Made by a program: the position numbers and the translations under genes | The notes under the pieces: model-generated | The model's input: only the letters and a program-made list of their open reading frames with translations | What the model was told of the DNA's origin: nothing | Database searches by the model: none | Part shown: piece by piece, positions 8,230 through 15,968 of the stretch | Numbering within the stretch: position 1 is the stretch's first letter | Layout of the letters: the number at the start of each line of letters is the position of its first letter | Assembly: GCF_036173125.1 (NCBI RefSeq) | Contig: NZ_CP108054.1 | Coordinates: 4,960,001 to 5,024,000, forward strand | Direction: 5' to 3' | Length of the DNA stretch: 64,000 bases | DNA from: Streptomyces sp. NBC_00286 | GTDB taxonomy: Bacteria; Actinomycetota; Actinomycetes; Streptomycetales; Streptomycetaceae

Positions 8230-8471
8230 CAGTGCATCCCGAAAGCGTCGGCAATGTCGTCGGGCAGTTCATCGAAGTCATCGGGGATGTGGATCTGCCC
8301 CCGAAGCGAGCCCCGGCCGGTCCGCTTCACCTTGGGGCGCAGCGGCACCACCTTGGCCACCGGCTCCCCCGCCTTGCTGATCACGATCTCCTCACCGGTC
8401 GCGACCTGCTCCAGGATCCGTGAGAAGTGCGTCTTTGCTTCATGAACGTTGTACTGCCGTGCTGCTTCCAT
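8229..8471 (-). CDS. Type II antitoxin, Phd/YefM (VapB-like) family
   Basis: The 80-residue product begins with the Phd/YefM fold: YNVHEAKTHFSRILEQVATG, then EEIVISKAGEPVAKVVPL. The C-terminus carries an acidic tail (DDFDELPDDIADAF) of the kind that wraps the toxin. The stop overlaps the start of the PIN-toxin remnant, the normal coupled arrangement. The antitoxin looks intact while the toxin is broken, so this may be an orphan that still binds its promoter or counters a related toxin elsewhere. Confidence 0.9.
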   Translation of the reverse strand: MEAARQYNVHEAKTHFSRILEQVATGEEIVISKAGEPVAKVVPLRPKVKRTGRGSLRGQIHIPDDFDELPDDIADAFGMH

Positions 8472-8524
8472 GGCCGCCTCTCCACACGATCACCAGGTGG
8501 ACTAAGCATCGGACTAGGAGTAGC

Positions 8525-10489
8525 TCACCGCGCGGCCGTGGTCGCGGCGATGCGCAGGGCCTCTACCAGGTCGCGGTAGAGGGTGTCCGTCGTCAGGAGG
8601 TCCTCGTGGGTGCCTCGGGTTCGGATTCGGCCCTCCTCCATCACCACGATGGTGTCCGCGTCGATCACGGTCGACAGGCGGTGGGCGATCGTGACCACGG
8701 CGCCCGTGGCGGCGCGGGAGCGGATGCAGTCGTGGACGGCGGCTTCGGTGAGGCCGTCGAGTTGGGCGGTTGCCTCGTCCAGGAGGAGGACGTCGGGGGT
8801 GCGGAGCAGGGCTCGGGCCAGGGCGATGCGCTGGCGTTCGCCGCCCGAGACGGTCGTGGACGACAAGAGGGTGTCGAGGCCCTCGTCGAGGGTGTCGATC
8901 TTCTCGGCCAGGCGGACGTCGTGCAGGACCCGGCGTAGTTCGTCGTCCGTCGCGTCGGGGCGGGAGAGCAGCAGGTTGTCGCGGATCGTGCCGGGGACGA
9001 TCGGGGTGTCCTGCTCGACGTACGCCAGTCGCGCCCGGATGTCGTCGTGGGTGTGGTCGCGGTACGGGCGGCCGTCCAGGAGGAGTTCGCCGCCCGTCGG
9101 TTCCAGGAAGCGCAGGATGAGGGAGAAGAGGGTCGTTTTGCCCGCGCCCGAGGGGCCGACGATCGCGGTGTGCCCGTGTCGGGGGACGGCCAGGTCGACG
9201 CCCCGTACAGCGGGCTCGACGTCGGGGCCGTAGGCGGCGGTGACCTGCCTCAGTTCCAGTACGGGGATGTCGTCACCGTCCCCAAGCCTCTGACCGGAGG
9301 ACCGCACATCCCCGGTCCGCAGGCTCTCGGTCCGCAGGCTCTCGGTCCGCAGGCTCTCGGCCCGCAAGCTCTCGGCCCGCAAGCTCTCGGCCCGCAAGCT
9401 CTCGGCCCGCAAGCTCTCGGCCCGCAAGCTCTCGGCCCGCAAGCTCTCGGCCCGCAAGCTCTCGGTCTGCAAGTCGTCCGTCTCGCGGATGCGTTCCGCG
9501 GCGGCGATGCCGGACTGGAGTGCGGTGAGGTTCTGGCTGAGTTCGGTGATGGGTTCCATGAGGCCGAACGCGTACAGCAGGAAAGCGATCAGGCTGGACA
9601 CCTCCAGCTGCCCCTCGCCGACCCGCCAGGCGCCCACCGCCAGAATCGCGATGATCGCCAACTGGATGCCCGACCACGAGATCGTCCAGGCCAGCGCCTC
9701 GCGGCGGACCGCGCGTACGCCGTACTCGGCCGACGAGCGCGCGTCGGCCACGATCCGCTCGGCCGTACGTTCCTCTGCGCGGCTCACCTTCACCGTACGG
9801 ATGGCCCGCAGCGTGCCCTCCAGTACGCCGCCGAGCCGCCCGATGTGCTCCTGGGCCCGCTGCTGTGCCGTGGCGATCCCCGGCATGAGGACCGCGAACA
9901 GTACGGCGATCACGGCGACCGCCGCCACGGTCGTGCCGAGCAGTACGAGGTCGAGTACGCCCATCAGGACCAGGGTCCCCATCAGCATGATCGTGCCGTT
10001 GATCAGGCCGATCGGCACATTGGTGGCGGCCTCGCGCAGCAGCACCGTGTCGGAGGTGACGCGGGTGACCAGTTCGCCGGTCGGGCGCCGGGTGACGGCG
10101 GGCACCGTGGCCCGCAGGAAACGCCGCACCATCGACTCGCGGGCCTCCAGCACCACGCGCTCCCCCAGCGCGCCGAGCATGGACCACTGCCAGTACCCGA
10201 CGGCGCCGCCGACCGCGAGCAGCACCAGCAGGACGACGACAGGGCCGGTCAGCGACGCCGAGTCGTCCAGCGCGTCGAGCACCCACTTGGTGACCATCGG
10301 CGTGGCAAGGCCCATCGCCGAACCGACCAGAGCCAGTAAAAGTCCTCGTACGAGGGCGGCTCGGTGGGGCCGGGCGAACGACCACAGCACACGCAGGCGG
10401 GGCGCGACCGCGTCCCGCTGAGTCGAGTGCGGAGTGGCTTGCTCCGCGGCTTGCTCCGTGGATTCCTCAGTGGTTTTGGGAACAGTCAT
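8525..10489 (-). CDS. ABC exporter, fused membrane and ATPase domains, with pentapeptide-repeat linker
   Basis: This is a 654-residue half-transporter that should work as a homodimer. An N-terminal membrane domain with six helices covers about 40-330. The ATPase domain (about 415-640) shows Walker A GPSGAGKTT, signature VSGGERQ, Walker B VLLLDEAT and the H-loop IAHRLS. Between the two, at about 338-390, sits a linker of ten tandem ESLR(A/T) pentapeptides that is not a family feature. The gene is divergent from a TetR gene, with an inverted repeat 8 bases before its ATG, so it is probably repressed by that TetR. Substrate unknown, probably a drug or lipid. Confidence 0.9.
   Translation of the reverse strand: MTVPKTTEESTEQAAEQATPHSTQRDAVAPRLRVLWSFARPHRAALVRGLLLALVGSAMGLATPMVTKWVLDALDDSASLTGPVVVLLVLLAVGGAVGYWQWSMLGALGERVVLEARESMVRRFLRATVPAVTRRPTGELVTRVTSDTVLLREAATNVPIGLINGTIMLMGTLVLMGVLDLVLLGTTVAAVAVIAVLFAVLMPGIATAQQRAQEHIGRLGGVLEGTLRAIRTVKVSRAEERTAERIVADARSSAEYGVRAVRREALAWTISWSGIQLAIIAILAVGAWRVGEGQLEVSSLIAFLLYAFGLMEPITELSQNLTALQSGIAAAERIRETDDLQTESLRAESLRAESLRAESLRAESLRAESLRAESLRAESLRTESLRTESLRTGDVRSSGQRLGDGDDIPVLELRQVTAAYGPDVEPAVRGVDLAVPRHGHTAIVGPSGAGKTTLFSLILRFLEPTGGELLLDGRPYRDHTHDDIRARLAYVEQDTPIVPGTIRDNLLLSRPDATDDELRRVLHDVRLAEKIDTLDEGLDTLLSSTTVSGGERQRIALARALLRTPDVLLLDEATAQLDGLTEAAVHDCIRSRAATGAVVTIAHRLSTVIDADTIVVMEEGRIRTRGTHEDLLTTDTLYRDLVEALRIAATTAAR
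9322..9471 (-). repeat. 15-bp tandem repeat, ten copies, in ABC linker
   Basis: Ten units of the type GCTCTCGGCCCGCAA (plus strand) encode ESLRA or ESLRT on the minus strand. Most central copies are identical, while the outer ones carry one or two changes. This suggests recent expansion from the middle. Confidence 0.95.
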
Positions 10490-10496
10490 GACACCG

Positions 10497-10518
10497 AGTG
10501 GAACACTCTTGTTCCACT
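10497..10518. promoter_or_regulatory. Candidate TetR operator upstream of ABC exporter
   Basis: A perfect inverted repeat AGTGGAAC-N6-GTTCCACT lies between the divergent ABC exporter (start 10489) and TetR gene (start 10565). The position over the ABC start region fits repression. Confidence 0.65.
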
Positions 10519-10564
10519 AAGGGCAAGCGAGTTTCACTCCGGAATGGGGCGCTACCGTATGGGC

Positions 10565-11140
10565 ATGAGTGACGACCGCACCGCGGTGACCGAGAGCGGG
10601 ACGCGCGCGCGAACCCGGCGTGCCATCCTCGACGCCGCCGTCTCGCTCCTGTCCACCGACCAGTCCGCGTCGCTCGCCGACGTCGCGGCCGCCGCCGGTG
10701 TGGGGCGTACCACCGTTCATCGCTACTTCCCCGAGCGGTCCGCCCTGCTGGCGGCCATCGGCACGGACGTCCTCGACAGTGTCGCGGTCGCCACCGAGCG
10801 GGCCCGGCTCGAAGACGGCCCGGCCCTCAAGGCCCTGGAACGGCTCTGCCAGCAGCTCTTCGAGCTCGGCGACCGCCTCATGCTGCTGTTCGACATGCCG
10901 CAGTTCAGGAACTGGTCCGGCTGGGAGGAGGAGACCCCCGCCGACAAGGCGCTCCTACGCCTGATCCGCCGCGGCCAGGAGGAGGGCACGCTCGACCCCG
11001 AACCCGACGCCTACTGGATCCAGAACGTCCTGTGGGCCCTGCTCTACACGGCCTGGGAACAGTCCCGCGACTACGAAACCCCCAGGCATACGGCCCTGAC
11101 CCTGTGCCTGCACACACTCCGCAAGGCCGTATCCCCGTGA
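10565..11140 (+). CDS. TetR-family regulator of the ABC exporter
   Basis: The ATG at 10565 gives 191 residues. The HTH (about 18-60) reads RARTRRAILDAAVSLLS, then LADVAAAAGVGRTTVHRYFP. The C-terminal half is helical and Leu-rich (KALERLCQQLFELGDRLMLLF), as in ligand-binding domains. The neighbouring exporter and the inverted repeat between the genes suggest that it represses the exporter until a ligand binds. The open frame extends upstream into the ABC promoter, but that part has no HTH-family similarity. Confidence 0.9.
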   Translation: MSDDRTAVTESGTRARTRRAILDAAVSLLSTDQSASLADVAAAAGVGRTTVHRYFPERSALLAAIGTDVLDSVAVATERARLEDGPALKALERLCQQLFELGDRLMLLFDMPQFRNWSGWEEETPADKALLRLIRRGQEEGTLDPEPDAYWIQNVLWALLYTAWEQSRDYETPRHTALTLCLHTLRKAVSP

Positions 11141-11159
11141 TCCGCAAGGGGCCCGCTCC

Positions 11160-12002
11160 TCAGTAGCCGTACCGACTCTTCAGATGGCGCCAGAAGTCGC
11201 GGAACATCCACTTGTCGAACTCCGTGATCTGGCCGGCGCTGCCCGCCTTCATCAGGAAGCAGCACTGGCCGGTCGGAGTCCAGTCGTAGAAGTCGTCGAG
11301 GCCGAAGGTGTGGCCGACCTCGTGCAGGTAGACGTGGATGTTCTCCTGGTCCAGGGCGCCGGTGAAGTACTCCTGGCCGACGCGCTGCCCCCAGTCACCG
11401 CCGGCCCCGCCCTGGAAGCCCTTGGTCAGCCACAGTGACTGGTCGTAGTGGCGGGCGGGGCCGCCGGGGCACTGTGAGTAGTCGCCGTCCTGGTGGAAGA
11501 AGCGGCCGCAGCCGGGCGCGCACTGCGGGGCTCCGCCCTCGTCCAGGATTCCGGTGTAGATGTCGACGGAGTTGTCGCTCCACTGGAGGGTGGAGCGGTC
11601 CTTGACGGCCCAGCCGACGATGTTGACGGGAACCTCGGTGTACGGCCAGGCATTGTGTCCCGTACCGCCTTCGACCATGGCGGCCATCCACTTGCCGAAC
11701 TGCTTCTTCAGCGCGCCGTGGATCCGGTCGCGCAGCGCGGCGCTGACGGGGGCGTCGGACTCCCAGCGGACGCAGTAGTTGACGCTCCCCTTGTTGGCCA
11801 TGATCTGGTCCCACCCGTAATTACGGAAGCCGTACAGGTCGGGATAGGTCGACTCGACGTGCTTCCACACCTCATCCAGTGGCTGCACCAGTTCCGCGGG
11901 CGGATCCCACTCCTCGGCGGCCTCGGTACGCGGAGCGAACGCACCGGCCGCCGCGACCAGCACGGCTAACAAGGTGACCAGACGAGCAAGGTACTTGCCC
12001 AT
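11160..12002 (-). CDS. Secreted zinc metalloprotease-like protein
   Basis: The ATG at 12002, with GGAGGAA upstream, gives 280 residues. A Sec signal covers about 1-28 (LARLVTLLAVLVAAAGAFA). At residue 227 lies HEVGHTFGLDD, the extended zinc motif HExxHxxGxxD of metzincin/snapalysin-like proteases. It is followed by a candidate Met-turn (CFLMKAG, about 248-254). The rest is unlike classical snapalysin: it is longer and Trp- and Cys-rich (NYCVRWES, CAPGCGRFF, TGQCCF). Extracellular proteolysis is likely but the substrate is unknown. Confidence 0.8.
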   Translation of the reverse strand: MGKYLARLVTLLAVLVAAAGAFAPRTEAAEEWDPPAELVQPLDEVWKHVESTYPDLYGFRNYGWDQIMANKGSVNYCVRWESDAPVSAALRDRIHGALKKQFGKWMAAMVEGGTGHNAWPYTEVPVNIVGWAVKDRSTLQWSDNSVDIYTGILDEGGAPQCAPGCGRFFHQDGDYSQCPGGPARHYDQSLWLTKGFQGGAGGDWGQRVGQEYFTGALDQENIHVYLHEVGHTFGLDDFYDWTPTGQCCFLMKAGSAGQITEFDKWMFRDFWRHLKSRYGY

Positions 12003-12095
12003 GGTGATTCCTCCCGGTGGGGGACGGGGGTTCACACAGGGGTCGCCGCCGGGGCGGGCAAGGTTGCCCGCCCCGAAGCTCGGTCTTGCCGCCCG

Positions 12096-12611
12096 TCAGG
12101 CCGTCGCGCGGGCGAAGCGGAGGGTGGTGGTGACGGTGGTCAGGCCGCGCATCATGCCCAGCTGGTTCCAGGTCATGCCGAACTCGGCGCGGTCGACGGT
12201 CAGTTCGGCGGCCAGGGTGACCGCGTCGGCCGACGAGTCGGTGACGCGGGCGGTGAAGGACACGGGGCGGCTGATGCCGCGTACGGTCAGCTGGCCGGAG
12301 ACCTCGGCGGTGTCGTCCGTACGCGGGGCGCAGCTGCGTACCGCGAAGGTGATGGCGGGGTGCCGGTCCACGTCGAAGAAGTCGGCGGAGCGCAGGTGCT
12401 TGTCGCGCTTGGTGTGCTTGGTGTCCAGGGAGGCGGCGTCGATGGTCACCGTGCCACTGGCGGAACCGTCGGGACGGACCTCGCCGTCGCCCGTGACGCC
12501 CGCGAAGGTGCCGTTGACGGTGACCATGCCCCACATCGTCTTCTGCCGGACGGCGACGGTGGAGCGGGCGGGGTCGAGCTGCCAGAGGCCGGTTTCGACT
12601 GCGACGGACAT
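12096..12611 (-). CDS. YceI-family lipocalin-like protein
   Basis: This has 171 residues from the ATG at 12611, preceded by AGGAGA. The YceI pattern is clear: WQLDPARSTVAVRQKTMWG at the start, FAGVTGDGEVRPDGSASG, LRSADFFDVDRHPAITF, and LTVRGISRPVSF. The fold is a lipocalin-like barrel that binds isoprenoid-type lipids in known members. No signal peptide is present, so it should be cytoplasmic. It is divergent from a marR gene with two operator-like palindromes between them. Confidence 0.9.
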   Translation of the reverse strand: MSVAVETGLWQLDPARSTVAVRQKTMWGMVTVNGTFAGVTGDGEVRPDGSASGTVTIDAASLDTKHTKRDKHLRSADFFDVDRHPAITFAVRSCAPRTDDTAEVSGQLTVRGISRPVSFTARVTDSSADAVTLAAELTVDRAEFGMTWNQLGMMRGLTTVTTTLRFARATA

Positions 12612-12658
12612 GACGTTTCTCCTGACGGGGCGTGTGTAACGGAAAGGGGCGATGGTTA

Positions 12659-12703
12659 TCCAAATTTGGACAGCCACACGCTAGCGCGTAATCCAAAATT
12701 GGA
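12659..12703. promoter_or_regulatory. Two MarR-type operator sites
   Basis: Two near-identical palindromes, TCCAAATTTGGA (12659-12670, perfect) and TCCAAAATTGGA (12692-12703), lie 33 bp apart, about three helical turns. They sit between the divergent yceI-like and marR genes, and both are followed by CA. This is the expected arrangement for a MarR dimer pair controlling both genes. Confidence 0.75.
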
Positions 12704-12729
12704 CAACCAGTCGGATAGAGTGGAGCATC

Positions 12730-13287
12730 ATGGCCGACTCCACCGCTCCCACGGACCTGTCCGACCTGCCCGAGCCCTCGGGTGAGCAGCCCTCGGGCTG
12801 TCTCGCCGGTGACAGCGGGCTGCTGCCGGCGGAGCTCCGCGCCTGGATGCACCTGCTCGCCGCGGCCGGCGCGGTCGAGCAGCAGCTGCGCGCCCGCGTC
12901 AAGGACGCCCTCGGGATCTCGCACGACGAGTTCCTGATCGTGTGCCTGCTGGCCGACCAGCCCGGAGGCGGCCTGCGCATGACCCGCATCGCCGAACTCC
13001 TCGGCCGCCCCAAAACCCGGCTGACCTACCAGGTCGCCTGCCTCCAGCACGCCGGACTGGTCACCAAGGGGTCGGTCTGCGGCGACCGGCGCGGCATCGA
13101 AGTGACCCTCACCGAGAAGGCACGCCGGCTCCTGAACGACGCCTCGCCCCCACTCGCCCACGCCATCACCGACGCCGTCACCCGCGCCCTCGGCCCCGAG
13201 CAACGCGCCGCCCTGTGCGGCCTGCTGCCGGGCATCGCGGACGACGACCAGCAGCCCGCCGAGTCGCCGGACAGGAGCGCCCCGTGA
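12730..13287 (+). CDS. MarR-family transcriptional regulator
   Basis: The 185-residue product has a MarR winged helix in about 45-150. Recognition-helix text is RMTRIAELLGRPKTRLTYQV, and a wing follows (GSVCGDRRGIEVTLTEKA). The first 35 residues are an acidic, Pro-rich extension. It overlaps the CoA-transferase gene by GTGA, so regulator and enzyme are coupled. Two operator-like palindromes precede it, suggesting autoregulation and control of the divergent YceI gene. Two Cys residues (VACLQ, SVCGD) could sense oxidation, but this is only a possibility. Confidence 0.92.
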   Translation: MADSTAPTDLSDLPEPSGEQPSGCLAGDSGLLPAELRAWMHLLAAAGAVEQQLRARVKDALGISHDEFLIVCLLADQPGGGLRMTRIAELLGRPKTRLTYQVACLQHAGLVTKGSVCGDRRGIEVTLTEKARRLLNDASPPLAHAITDAVTRALGPEQRAALCGLLPGIADDDQQPAESPDRSAP

Positions 13288-14483
13288 CCGGTCACTGCGC
13301 ACCGCTCCCGCTCACCGGCATCACCGTCGTGAGCGTCGAGCAGGCCGTCGCCGCCCCGTTCGCCACGCGCCAGCTGGCCGATCTCGGGGCGCGGGTCATC
13401 AAGGTGGAGCGGCCGGGGGAGGGGGACTTCGCGCGGCGGTACGACACCACGGTCGACGGAGAGTCCAGCTACTTCGTGTGGCTCAACCGCTCCAAGGAAT
13501 CCCTGACCCTCGACCTGAAGTCGGCACAGGGGCGGGAGATCCTGGAGCAACTGCTCGGCGGCGCCGACGTGTTCGTACAGAATCTGGCCCCGGGCGCGGC
13601 CGCCCGGCTGGGCCTCGGCGCGGCGGACCTGGCCGAACGGCACCCCTCCCTCATCCCCTGCTCCATCTCCGGTTACGGGAGCAGCGGGCCGTGGGCGCAC
13701 CGAAAGGCGTACGACCTGCTCGTACAGTGCCAGACCGGCCTTGTCTCACTCACCGGGAACGAGCACGGGGCGGCCCGCGCGGGGGTGTCCGTCGCCGATA
13801 TCGCCGCCGGGATGTACGCGTACTCGGGCATCCTCACCGCCCTCTACACCCGCGCGACCACCGGCGCCGCCCGCGCCGTGGAGGTCTCCCTCTTCGAAGC
13901 GCTGGCCGAGTGGATGAGCCAGCCCGCCTACTACACGCGTCACAGCGGAACCCAGCCGCCCCGCATCGGCACCCAGCACGCCACCATCGCCCCGTACGGC
14001 GCCTTCACCGCGGCCGACGGCAAGGACGTACTGTTCTCGATCCAGAACGAACGCGAGTGGGTCGCGCTGTGCGAGCGCTTCCTGGAGCGCCCGGAACTCG
14101 TCGACGATCCGCGCTTCGCCACCGGCTCGGACCGGGTGGCGCACCGCGACGAGATCAACGCGATCGTCGCCGAACGCTTCGGCCGCTCGGACAGCCGCGA
14201 GGTGGAGAAGCTGCTGGACGAGGCGGGCATCGCGAACGCCGGGGTCAATGACGTAGAGGAGTTCCTCGCCCATCCCGTACTCGCCGCGCGCGGGCGGTGG
14301 CAGGACGTACGCCTGCCCGGCGGGGGCGCGGTGCCGGCACTCCTGCCGCCGGTGGACCTGGCCGGGGCCCCGGCCCGTATGGACCCGGTGCCCGCGGTCG
14401 GGGAGCACACGGAGGGGATCCTGGCGGAGCTTGGGCACAGCGCGGAGGCTGTTGATGACCTTCGCATTGCGGGGGTCATCTGA
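13284..14483 (+). CDS. CaiB/BaiF-type class III CoA-transferase
   Basis: The GTG at 13284 gives 399 residues, the usual family size. Family blocks include FATRQLADLGARVIKVERP (about 26-44), FVWLNRSKESLTLDLKS (64-80) and SGYGSSGPWA (129-138). The segment SVADIAAGMYAYSGIL carries the likely catalytic Asp, D172. Class III enzymes move CoA between carboxylic acids through an aspartyl-CoA intermediate. The acyl substrate is unknown. It is translated together with the upstream MarR, which suggests that its substrate or product is the MarR ligand. Confidence 0.92.
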   Translation: MTGHCAPLPLTGITVVSVEQAVAAPFATRQLADLGARVIKVERPGEGDFARRYDTTVDGESSYFVWLNRSKESLTLDLKSAQGREILEQLLGGADVFVQNLAPGAAARLGLGAADLAERHPSLIPCSISGYGSSGPWAHRKAYDLLVQCQTGLVSLTGNEHGAARAGVSVADIAAGMYAYSGILTALYTRATTGAARAVEVSLFEALAEWMSQPAYYTRHSGTQPPRIGTQHATIAPYGAFTAADGKDVLFSIQNEREWVALCERFLERPELVDDPRFATGSDRVAHRDEINAIVAERFGRSDSREVEKLLDEAGIANAGVNDVEEFLAHPVLAARGRWQDVRLPGGGAVPALLPPVDLAGAPARMDPVPAVGEHTEGILAELGHSAEAVDDLRIAGVI

Positions 14484-14751
14484 CCGGGGGCTGCGCCCCC
14501 AGGCCCCCCGCCAGGGGGTGGTGGGTGACACTGCGTGTCGCGGCTGCGGGTGCATTGTGGCTGGTCGCGCAGTTCCCCGCGCCCCTGAAAGCCTGCGGCT
14601 CCACTCAGCCATGGTCACGACGAACCCCGCAGCTCCCCGCAGCCCGCGCCCACCACGCACCCAAGGGGCGCGGGGCTGTGTCAATGTGCAGCTCCGCCGC
14701 GTGGGCGCGAGCAACCACGACGGCGCCGCAGCCGACAACGAACCCAACCGC
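14484..14751. repeat. Two intergenic repeat copies in opposite orientation
   Basis: A short-type copy on the minus strand (about 14543-14590: GCGGGTGCATTGTGG, then GGTCGCGCAGTTCCCCGCG) is followed by a long-type copy on the plus strand (about 14666-14740: GGGGCGCGGGGCTGTG ... CTCCGCCGCGTGGGCGCG). This copy has no arm insert. The pair lies between convergent genes. Confidence 0.8.
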
Positions 14752-15795
14752 TCAACCGCCGGAGGTACCCGCCGCTGCCGGGCGGACCATCACGCAGTCG
14801 AACTCAACGACCCGGCCCGTAGCCGGTTCGCGGGTCACCGGGTACATGCCTGTGATCTCGAAGCCGGCCTCCTCGTACAGGGCGACTGCCTCGTGCATGC
14901 GGGGGCTGCCCTCGTAGAGCTGGAGGAGGGCGACCTCCGACTGCATGCCTACGAAGTCGTCGACTCGTTTGCCGGCGCCTGCGAAGACCTCCAGGTCGTA
15001 GCCCTGGGTGTCCATCTTGAGGTAGGGGCGGGGGTCGGTGAGGCCGTCCAGGGCCTCGTCCATCACCGCGTCGAGGCGGCGGATCTCGATCTGCTCCATG
15101 GTCGCCTTGGCGAACCGCTTGTAGCGGCCCTTGCCGTACTCGGTGGGCGGGAGCAGGGAGTTCATGGAGTTCCAGTTGGCGTGGATCTCCATGGTGGCTT
15201 CTTCACGGCCGAGGCCGAAGTTGTAGACGTGCCAGTCCGGATCGTTCTCCGCCTTCTTCTGGAGCTTGGCGAAGTGCTCGGCGGTCGGCTCGAAGGAGAC
15301 GATGCGGCCGGTGTAACCGTGACGGCGCAGGCGCCTGCCGTACTGGCCGGCGTTGGCGCCCACGTCGAAGACGCAGTTCACCTGGTACTTGTCCAGCACC
15401 GCGTTCACATGGTGGGCGCACAGGTAATCGGCGGCGGCCAGCTGGAGGACGCGCTCGTCGCCCTTCGTCGCCTCCGGGTCGAACAGCAGGTGCGCCCCGG
15501 TCTGCCCGAGCGCGGCGCTCTTCCACTTCGCCGGCTTCGGCTTGGCCTTGGACCCCTCGGTGCGACCGCGGGCCACCAGCCACGCGTCCTCGCCCACGGA
15601 CGTCACCGTGTAACCGCTACTTCGGCGGGCCAGCAGATCAGTGCCCGCCTCGAGAGAGATCGGAGCACGCCCACGTCGACGGGAAACCAACGCCTCTCCC
15701 GGACCAAGATCGAGCACCTGCACGCCGAGCTTGGGAAGCAGCTTGAGTAGTCGCCTGTAAAGGGTCTGCATCCAGACACCCTTACATGCGAGCAC
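14752..15795 (-). CDS. FkbM-family SAM-dependent methyltransferase
   Basis: This has 347 residues from 15795, or 339 from the ATG at 15771, which starts MQTLYRRLLKLLPKLG and looks more natural. The SAM-binding start is VNCVFDVGANAGQYGRRLRR near 130, then GRIVSFEPTAEHFAKL. Family motifs RRLDAVMDEAL and LKMDTQGYDLEVFAGAG follow near 240-260. FkbM enzymes O-methylate sugars or polyketides. No biosynthetic genes are adjacent, so the substrate is unknown. Confidence 0.9.
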   Translation of the reverse strand: MLACKGVWMQTLYRRLLKLLPKLGVQVLDLGPGEALVSRRRGRAPISLEAGTDLLARRSSGYTVTSVGEDAWLVARGRTEGSKAKPKPAKWKSAALGQTGAHLLFDPEATKGDERVLQLAAADYLCAHHVNAVLDKYQVNCVFDVGANAGQYGRRLRRHGYTGRIVSFEPTAEHFAKLQKKAENDPDWHVYNFGLGREEATMEIHANWNSMNSLLPPTEYGKGRYKRFAKATMEQIEIRRLDAVMDEALDGLTDPRPYLKMDTQGYDLEVFAGAGKRVDDFVGMQSEVALLQLYEGSPRMHEAVALYEEAGFEITGMYPVTREPATGRVVEFDCVMVRPAAAGTSGG

Positions 15796-15968
15796 CCGTT
15801 CGTTGAAGCGATCGCAGAACTTCCTGCTCCAGTAACGTCCCGTTCACGCGGGTACCGGAACCGAGCCGCGCAGGCGCTCACGCAGGGCCCTCACGCAGGA
15901 CGCCAACACAGGGTGCTCGCGCCCTGGCGCCCGCATGCCCACTCCGCAGTCCCTCAGTCCCCACAACG

